DNA of 62,365 nucleotides from CAZKTO01 sp964555685 (GTDB lineage: Bacteria > Chloroflexota > Dehalococcoidia > SHYB01): NCBI GenBank assembly GCA_964555685.1, contig CAZKTO010000009.1:1-62365 (forward strand), given 5' to 3'. The notes beneath the pieces are model-generated. The model had not been told where the DNA came from, searched no databases, and worked only from the letters and a program-made list of their open reading frames with translations. Positions 57,218 through 62,365 of this stretch are shown one piece after another; the first letter of the stretch is position 1; each line of letters starts with the position of its first letter. The position numbers were made by a program, and so were the translations under genes.

Positions 57218-58177
57218 ATGCCCGCCAAGCACCCCATCCGCTTCGGACTCCAGACGCCGCCCGAGGGGGCCCGCTGGGACGAGCTGGTCCAGGTCTGGCA
57301 GTTCGCCGAGAGGCTCGGGTACGACAGCATCTGGTCCTCGGACCACTTCATCACCTCGCTCTTCCAGGACAGGCCCGAGACGCCGGTCTTCGACGGCTGG
57401 ACGGCGCTGGCGGGTCTGGCGGCGCTCACCCAGCGCATCCGCTTCGGCGTCATGATCACCGGCACGCCGTTCCGCCACCCGCCCCAGCTGGCCAAGATCG
57501 CCGTGACTATCGACCAGATGAGCGGCGGGCGGCTGATCATGGGCATCGGCGCGGCGTGGAACAAGCTGGAGCACGAGATGTACGGCGTGGACTGGCGCGC
57601 CAACGCCGAGCGGGTCCACCGCATGGGCGAGGCGGTCCAGATCTTCAAGCTGCTGTGGACGCAGCCGCGCGCGACGTTCAACGGCCGGTACTACCAGCTC
57701 AAGGACGCCATCTGCGAGCCGAAGCCCGTCCAGCGGCCCCACATCCCCATCTGGGTCGGCGGCTGGGGCGAGCAGCTCACCCTCAAGTACGCCGCCCGCT
57801 ACGCCGACGGCTGGAACCTGACCGGCTCGCCCATCAGCCTGCCGGCCAAGGTCGCGGCGCTCCGGCGCCACTGCGAGGCCGCGGGACGCGACTTCAACGA
57901 GATCGAGAAGTCGGTCATGCACATGCGGCTCATCATGACGGACGACCAGGCCGCCGTGCGCCGCTTCGTCGAGGCGCAATCGTACCGGAGGGCCACGGGC
58001 TACGAGGACATGAAAGGGCACTTCATGCTGGGCACGCCGGCCGAGATGCGGGAGACCATCGGCAAGCTCATCGATCTCGGCTTCACGCACTTCGTGGCCC
58101 AGGTCGTCGCGCCCTACGACTACGAGGCCATCGAGCGCTGGTACAAAGAGGTGGCCCTGGCGTTCAAGGCCCGCTGA
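57218..58177 (+). CDS. LLM-class F420-dependent oxidoreductase
   Basis: 319 aa. IRFGLQTPPEGARWDELVQV, AERLGYDSIWSSDHFITSLF, QRIRFGVMITGTPFRHPPQL, SGGRLIMGIGAAWNKLEHEM and IPIWVGGWGEQLTLKYAARY match the TIGR03560-like F420 group. It is the sixth LLM gene here and forms one unit with the MDR oxidoreductase. Confidence 0.9.
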   Translation: MPAKHPIRFGLQTPPEGARWDELVQVWQFAERLGYDSIWSSDHFITSLFQDRPETPVFDGWTALAGLAALTQRIRFGVMITGTPFRHPPQLAKIAVTIDQMSGGRLIMGIGAAWNKLEHEMYGVDWRANAERVHRMGEAVQIFKLLWTQPRATFNGRYYQLKDAICEPKPVQRPHIPIWVGGWGEQLTLKYAARYADGWNLTGSPISLPAKVAALRRHCEAAGRDFNEIEKSVMHMRLIMTDDQAAVRRFVEAQSYRRATGYEDMKGHFMLGTPAEMRETIGKLIDLGFTHFVAQVVAPYDYEAIERWYKEVALAFKAR

Positions 58178-58257
58178 CGCCCAGCGGGAAGGTCCGAGGT
58201 AGGAGCAAACGGCGCCGGACGGCAAGGTCGCGTGCGCCGAATGGCAGGAGGAATCAG

Positions 58258-58593
58258 ATGACCAGCCAGACCGACCACCCGATTCCGCAGGCCCCGCCGG
58301 GCCATCCGGCCCTGCTCTTCATCGCGTATCCGCCGCGGCGCAAGGCGCTGATCATTCTCCCGCGATTGATCTGGGGCCTCATCGCGGCGATCCCACATGG
58401 GATCATCTTGTATTTCTACAACATCCTCGCCGTGGTCGTCATGATCTTCGCGTTCTTCGTGATCCTGATCACGGGGAGCTACCCCAAGGGGATGTTCGAC
58501 TTCGTCGTCGGCAATTTCCGTTGGCAGTGGCGGGTGCAGAGCTATATCGCACTCCTGACGGACAAGTACCCGCCGTTCACGGGCAGGGGGTAG
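58258..58593 (+). CDS. DUF4389 membrane protein
   Basis: 111 aa. AALIILPRLIWGLIAAIPHG- type helix followed by LYFYNILAVVVMIFAFFVIL and the conserved TGSYPKGMFDFVVGNFRWQW and ALLTDKYPPFTG ending that define DUF4389. Two membrane helices with a C-terminal amphipathic segment. ATG with AGGAGG. Function unknown; neighbours on the same strand are an LLM enzyme and a PrsW-like protein. Confidence 0.85.
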   Translation: MTSQTDHPIPQAPPGHPALLFIAYPPRRKALIILPRLIWGLIAAIPHGIILYFYNILAVVVMIFAFFVILITGSYPKGMFDFVVGNFRWQWRVQSYIALLTDKYPPFTGRG

Positions 58594-58648
58594 CGCCGAG
58601 CGGCCCGATGATTATCAAGCTCAGGGCGGCGCAGGCTAGGCCGCTCGC

Positions 58649-59242
58649 TTGAACGCGCTGCCCGAAGCGAGCGGCGCCGCCGAGGCCGACGCTGCCGCCG
58701 GCCAAGCCAGACAGGTCTCGCCCGCCTGGCAGATCGGCGTCGCGCTCCTCGCCGCGCTGGGCAGCGTGGTGGGCGCCATCGGCTCCATCGTCGGCGAGCT
58801 CACTCCGCAGGCGCTGATCCTGGGCCCGTTCGCCGGCGCGCCCATCATCGAAGAGGCCATGAAGCCGATGGGCGTGATCCTGGTGCTAGCGGCGCGGCCC
58901 TGGCTGCTGCGCGGACGGATGCACATCGCGGCCCTCTGCGCCCTGGCCGGCGTCACCTTCGGGTTCCTGGAGAGCCTGGTCTACGTCCACGTGTACGTGG
59001 ACGATCCGACGGACGCCTTCGTGCTGTTCCGGTACTCGGTGACGCCGGCGCTGCACGGGGTGGCGAGCTTCATCTTCGGCCTGGGGCTGAATCGGAAGCT
59101 CATCGACTGGGCCAACGGCAACGCGAGCCTGCGCGAGACGGGCTGGCGCTGGTTCGTCGCCGCCATGGCGCTTCACGCCGCCTACAACATCACCGCAGTG
59201 GTGTTAGAGGTCACAGACGTGGTGGAGTTCGAAAAAGAGTAG
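58649..59242 (+). CDS. PrsW-like intramembrane metalloprotease
   Basis: 197 aa from TTG. Several membrane helices. PrsW motifs in order: PIIEEAMKPMGVILVLAARP (EE..K), LAGVTFGFLESLVYVHVY (E...Y) and YSVTPALHGVASFIFG (H), then MALHAAYNITAVV with another His. PrsW cleaves anti-sigma factors in Bacillus; the substrate here is unknown. The stop codon TAG is formed by the first bases of a REP-like palindrome (59239). Confidence 0.7.
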   Translation: MNALPEASGAAEADAAAGQARQVSPAWQIGVALLAALGSVVGAIGSIVGELTPQALILGPFAGAPIIEEAMKPMGVILVLAARPWLLRGRMHIAALCALAGVTFGFLESLVYVHVYVDDPTDAFVLFRYSVTPALHGVASFIFGLGLNRKLIDWANGNASLRETGWRWFVAAMALHAAYNITAVVLEVTDVVEFEKE

Positions 59243-59266
59243 GAGCGGTTTCAAACCCGCCCCTAC
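59239..59266. repeat. REP-like palindrome that supplies the stop codon of the PrsW-like gene
   Basis: GTAGGAGCGGTTTCAAACCC then GCCCCTAC: an imperfect copy of the GTAGGGGC family. Its GTAG contains the TAG stop (59240-59242). Confidence 0.6.
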
Positions 59267-59287
59267 AGTCCTGACAGCGATGTGCTC

Positions 59288-60481
59288 CTACGCTGCCACC
59301 TTTGTCTTCAGCCCATAGAACTGGGCCGCGTTCCCGCCCATGTAGCGCCGGATGACGTCGCCGGGGACGCCGCCCTCCTCCAGGTTGCGGATCGCCTCCT
59401 GCGGGTCCGTCGCGTCGTGGTGCGGGTAGCGGGAGCCCCACGCGGCGATCTCCTCGTACTCGTCCACCAGGCGCCGGACGGAGCTCTCCCACGAGTCGAA
59501 GCTGACCAGGGAGGGGCGGCTGTGGAAGACGTCCGCGGGCTCCAGGCTCACCGGTTTCATTTGGGGTGCGAGCCAGAGGTAGGTCTCGGACTTCTCCAGC
59601 GCCAGCGGCACCCAGTAGGCCCCGGAGTGCTGGAAGCTGAGCTTGAGCTTGGGGAAGGTCTCCATGTGGCCGAAGAAGCAGAGGGCGCTCAGGAAGACGC
59701 CGTTGTCCATGGCCGGGGCGATGGGCTCGGAGACGGGGTGCCCCACGCGCAGGTTGGCGGCCACGCGCTCGATGAACGCGGCGTGGGAGACCCACTCGGG
59801 GTTCGTGATGCCGGGCGCCGGGTGCATGCAGGCGGCGATGCCGCTCCGCTCGAGCTCGGCCCAGAGGGGGTCGTAGGCGCGGTGGTGGGGCATGCGCCCC
59901 TGGAAGAAGGATGGCCGGATGGAGACGGCCTTGAAGCCGAGGCCGGCGGCGCGTCGCAGCTCCTTGAGGGCCATGGAGGCGCTCTGCATGGGCAGAATGG
60001 CGGCGGGGAAGAGGCGGTCGGGGGCCGCGCGGGCGAAGTCGCGGACCCAGTCGTTGTAGGCCCGCGCCAGGGCCGCCGCCATGTCCGGGTTCTCGACGAT
60101 GGGCAGGTACTCGGAAAAGAGGGTGGGGAAGACGAGCGCCTGGTCGATCCCCATGGCGTCCATGTCCTTGAGGCGGGCCTTGGGGTCGCGGGCGCCCGCC
60201 ACGGCGGGCTGCGGCCTGCGCGCATCGAGGCTGCCGACCTCCTTGGCGGTCATGCCGGGCCGGTAGAGGGCCAGGCGGTTCATGGGGCCGCGGCGCAGCG
60301 GCGGCGCCAGCTTCCCGTTCAGGATGACCGTGTCGCCAGCCTCGTCATCGAACTCGTACCAGAAGGCGGAGCGGACCGGCACCCGGTATTCCGGCTCCAC
60401 GTAGTCCGTCCAGATCGCGGCGGGCTCCAGCACGTGGCTATCGATGTCGACGATGGGGAAGGCCTTGCGCTTCTGCGGCAT
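59288..60481 (-). CDS. Amidohydrolase-2 family metal-dependent hydrolase
   Basis: 397 aa. FPIVDIDSHVLEPAAIWTDY (HxxE first motif), DAMGIDQALVFPTLFSEYLP, RAYNDWVRDFARAAPDRLFP, GIAACMHPAPGITNPEWVSH, FPKLKLSFQHSGAYWVPLAL and AAWGSRYPHHDATDP. The metal-ligand strand and final Asp are conserved. The next gene at 60560 is upstream in transcription and separated by a terminator, so the two are probably expressed independently. Confidence 0.87.
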   Translation of the reverse strand: MPQKRKAFPIVDIDSHVLEPAAIWTDYVEPEYRVPVRSAFWYEFDDEAGDTVILNGKLAPPLRRGPMNRLALYRPGMTAKEVGSLDARRPQPAVAGARDPKARLKDMDAMGIDQALVFPTLFSEYLPIVENPDMAAALARAYNDWVRDFARAAPDRLFPAAILPMQSASMALKELRRAAGLGFKAVSIRPSFFQGRMPHHRAYDPLWAELERSGIAACMHPAPGITNPEWVSHAAFIERVAANLRVGHPVSEPIAPAMDNGVFLSALCFFGHMETFPKLKLSFQHSGAYWVPLALEKSETYLWLAPQMKPVSLEPADVFHSRPSLVSFDSWESSVRRLVDEYEEIAAWGSRYPHHDATDPQEAIRNLEEGGVPGDVIRRYMGGNAAQFYGLKTKVAA

Positions 60482-60502
60482 CGGTCGCCTCCTCAGGCCA
60501 AA

Positions 60503-60529
60503 AGCGCCCCACCGGACGGGTGGGGCGCT
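60503..60529 (-). terminator. Intrinsic terminator after the upstream amidohydrolase
   Basis: Minus strand AGCGCCCCACC, 5-nt loop, GGTGGGGCGCT then TTTGGCC: an 11-bp stem with T-tract, placed between the two amidohydrolase genes. Confidence 0.8.
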
Positions 60530-60559
60530 CCTCTCGGACGACGTTGCGCGGCGGGACGC

Positions 60560-61954
60560 CTAGTAGGAGATCCGGTGCGCCTGGCGCACGAACTGGGCGG
60601 CCAGCTTGGGATCCTTCTGGATCCGGGCGAACTCGGCCACCTCGTCCGGCTTGGGGAACCAGGCGGGCCGCGGGATGGCCTTCTCCTCCGTCACGCAGAC
60701 CTTGGACTCGATGCCGTACATACGCAGGGCGTTGGCGCCCAGGAGCTTCGCCTGCACCGCCTCGGGCACCTCGGCGTCGTTCATGTTGCGGATGGCCGTC
60801 CAGGTGTCGGCGCCGTCGTGATGGTAGGAGTCGGAGGCCCAGATGCCCACGTTCTCGAACCGGTCCCATTGACGGAAGACCGGCGCCTCGTCGGCCTCGA
60901 AGGAGATAAAGCACTGGTCGTAGAAGGCCTGGCTGGGCGCCCGCTTGGAGGGGGCCTGCCGCTCGTTGGCGTAGAGGGTGTGGTAGCGGTCCAGGCGCTC
61001 GAGGACGCCAGGGAGCCAGGTGGCGTTGGACTCGAAGATGGCCATCTTGAGCTTGGGGTAGCGGTCCAGGAAGCCCGAGAGGAGGACCTGGGTGAGCCAG
61101 ACAGTGGCCTCGTAGATGAAGCTGAGGGTCTGGGAGTTGAGGCCCTGGCCCATCCCCTCGCCGTGGGCGGAGCGGTCGATGAGCTGGCCCGGCGAGTACA
61201 TGCCGCCGTGCCCCTGGGTATAAGGGTCGGCCGAGGCGGGGAAGGTGTGCACGCCAAGGACGATGCCCGTCTCCTCGAAGGTCTTGTAGACGGGGTCCCA
61301 ATTGGGGCCGCCGAAGGACGGGTTGATCTGGCTGGGGTAGTTGCCCTGGGCGTCGATGGGGCGCACGAGGGCGACGCGGATGCCCTTCTTGGCGATGCGC
61401 TGGAGCTCCTGGCAGGTGTAGCCCGCGTGCTGGACGGGCAGCCACCCGGCGGGGTAGAGGCGGCCGGGCACGGCCTCGCACCAATCGGTGGCCCAGTTGT
61501 TGTAGGCACGGGCGAAGGCGTGGGCGCCGTCCGGGCTCTCCGCGAAGGCGAAGTGCTGGACCATCATGGTGGGGATGACCATGACGGCATCGATCCCCAT
61601 CAGGTCCATCTCCTTCACGCGGGCGTGGGGGTCGTAGGCGCCCTTGTGGACGAGGTAGTCGCGCTTCTCGTCGTCCAGCGGGGTGAAGAGGAGCTTGCGG
61701 AGGATGGCCTTGGACATCCCCGGGCCGGCGATGCAGATGGGATTGTAGGACGGGTAGAACATGCGGTCCTCGCCGCCGAAGACGCGCGTCCTGCCGTTCA
61801 GCATGGCCTGCTGGCTATCGCGCCAGTAGGTCTGCCGCACCAGCTCCCGATGCTGCGGCTCCACGTACTCCCATATCTGGAGCGGGTCGTTCACGTGGGC
61901 GTCGCAGTCGAAGACTGGAAAGCTCTTCCGCATCGGCTGGCCATTCCCTGCCAT
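60560..61954 (-). CDS. Amidohydrolase-2 family metal-dependent hydrolase
   Basis: 464 aa, longer than its relatives. FPVFDCDAHVNDPLQIWEYV replaces HxH with HxND; DLMGIDAVMVIPTMMVQHFA, RAYNNWATDWCEAVPGRLYP, TGIVLGVHTFPASADPYTQG, YPKLKMAIFESNATWLPGVL and IWASDSYHHDGADTWTAI follow. The GTRVFGGEDRMFYPSYNPI insertion after residue 50 is extra. Promoter at 61985-62013. Substrate unknown. Confidence 0.87.
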   Translation of the reverse strand: MAGNGQPMRKSFPVFDCDAHVNDPLQIWEYVEPQHRELVRQTYWRDSQQAMLNGRTRVFGGEDRMFYPSYNPICIAGPGMSKAILRKLLFTPLDDEKRDYLVHKGAYDPHARVKEMDLMGIDAVMVIPTMMVQHFAFAESPDGAHAFARAYNNWATDWCEAVPGRLYPAGWLPVQHAGYTCQELQRIAKKGIRVALVRPIDAQGNYPSQINPSFGGPNWDPVYKTFEETGIVLGVHTFPASADPYTQGHGGMYSPGQLIDRSAHGEGMGQGLNSQTLSFIYEATVWLTQVLLSGFLDRYPKLKMAIFESNATWLPGVLERLDRYHTLYANERQAPSKRAPSQAFYDQCFISFEADEAPVFRQWDRFENVGIWASDSYHHDGADTWTAIRNMNDAEVPEAVQAKLLGANALRMYGIESKVCVTEEKAIPRPAWFPKPDEVAEFARIQKDPKLAAQFVRQAHRISY

Positions 61955-61984
61955 CGCGCCCCTCCTTCGCCACCGGTTACGGCG

Positions 61985-62013
61985 AGGGTAACAAACGGGT
62001 GCGCCTCTGTCAA
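61985..62013 (-). promoter_or_regulatory. Promoter of the 464-aa amidohydrolase gene
   Basis: Minus strand TTGACA (62013-62008), 17-bp spacer, TACCCT (61990-61985). The ATG at 61954 follows GGAGGGGCGCG. Confidence 0.5.
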
Positions 62014-62042
62014 CGACCCATGGGGAAGCGATGCCCCTCGTC

Positions 62043-62051
62043 TGCTATACT
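62043..62051 (+). promoter_or_regulatory. Extended -10 promoter of the MoxR gene
   Basis: TGCTATACT, leader of about 27 nt with GGGGAGGGG before GTG 62085. Confidence 0.6.
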
Positions 62052-62084
62052 AGGCCCCTTCATGCGCCTTTTGGGGAGGGGCCT

Positions 62085-62365
62085 GTGGTCACTGCCAAGG
62101 AGATCGCCGACCGCATCGTCGCCAACGTCGAGCGGGTCATCATCGGCAAGCGGGCCGAGGTCGAGCTGGCGCTCATCGCGCTGGTGTGCAGGGGCCACGC
62201 CCTGATCGAAGACGTTCCCGGCGTGGGGAAGACGACCCTCGCCAAGAGCCTGGCCAAGTCCATCGGCTGCTCCTTCAAGCGCATCCAGTTCACGCCGGAC
62301 CTCCTGCCCACCGACGTCACCGGCGTCTCCATCTACAACCAGAAAAGCGGCGACTTCCAGTTCCG
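62085..62365 (+). CDS. MoxR-family AAA+ ATPase, N-terminal 93 residues (3' truncated)
   Basis: GTG start. ADRIVANVERVIIGKRAEVE, the HALIEDVPGVGKTTLAKSLA Walker A region and RIQFTPDLLPTDVTGVSIYN are the MoxR signature. MoxR ATPases act as chaperones with DUF58/VWA-domain partners, usually encoded just downstream, beyond the window. The gene continues past the end of the sequence. Confidence 0.93.
   Translation, partial: MVTAKEIADRIVANVERVIIGKRAEVELALIALVCRGHALIEDVPGVGKTTLAKSLAKSIGCSFKRIQFTPDLLPTDVTGVSIYNQKSGDFQF

Overview
The window is high-GC DNA, densely coded, with frequent GTG and TTG starts. It looks like a chromosomal piece of an uncultured bacterium. Lipoprotein solute-binding proteins with CGG-type lipoboxes, many flavin-dependent LLM-class oxidoreductases, CaiB-type CoA-transferases, acyl-CoA dehydrogenases and metal-dependent amidohydrolases together suggest a Chloroflexota (Dehalococcoidia/SAR202-like) heterotroph. 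That placement is an inference. A run of ten N at 31707-31716 shows the window is a scaffolded draft assembly.

Layout. 1-2079: prfA (3' end), prmC, rsmI. 2083-3264: a small divergent regulatory module (sigma-region-4-like protein, zinc-ribbon protein, XRE regulator). 3287-8562: two dipeptide/oligopeptide-type solute-binding lipoproteins around an amidohydrolase. 8573-14367: a minus-strand acyl-CoA cluster (enoyl-CoA hydratase, two acyl-CoA dehydrogenases, two CoA-transferases). 14464-17423: dtd and an fmdB-like gene under a CIRCE operator, a PI3K-like protein, a FixH-like protein, and several miniature repeats. 17426-22769: a thiolase-like/DUF35 pair, then a VOC protein with two CoA-transferases. 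22931-30329: alpha/beta hydrolase, SDR remnant, LLM oxidoreductase, acyl-CoA dehydrogenase, HEXXH lipoprotein, CvpA, HNH protein, LLM. 30496-33858: ricT, holB (interrupted by the gap), lysA. 34208-42886: solute-binding lipoprotein, a probable selenocysteine-containing DsbA-family protein, GYD protein, tRNA-Pro, SDR, NIPSNAP protein, acyl-CoA dehydrogenase, three LLM oxidoreductases. 43144-48085: amidohydrolase, MaoC-like protein, folC, KAS-II. 48178-54742: SWIM protein, then glnA-gltB for ammonium assimilation. 54805-62365: REP-associated transposase, SCP2-like protein, MDR oxidoreductase, LLM, DUF4389 and PrsW-like membrane proteins, two amidohydrolases, and the start of a MoxR ATPase.

How the genes fit together. 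Housekeeping genes (translation termination, lysine, folate, glutamine/glutamate, DNA polymerase clamp loader) are interleaved with repeated modules for import and CoA-dependent breakdown of small organic compounds. Six LLM enzymes, four acyl-CoA dehydrogenases, four CoA-transferases and four amidohydrolases lie within 62 kb.

Most notable observations: (1) a DsbA-family gene with an in-frame TGA at the active-site cysteine, followed by a plausible bacterial SECIS hairpin and preceded by a good ribosome binding site; (2) a family of approximately 205-bp elements that are inverted repeats along their whole length, with compensatory change in the central stem and 71-bp short forms, one flanked by an 8-bp target duplication; (3) a RAYT transposase flanked by REP palindromes and carrying another one in frame inside its own gene; (4) a CIRCE operator on fmdB-dtd; (5) an apparently leaderless divergent regulatory switch; (6) two gene remnants left by deletion.
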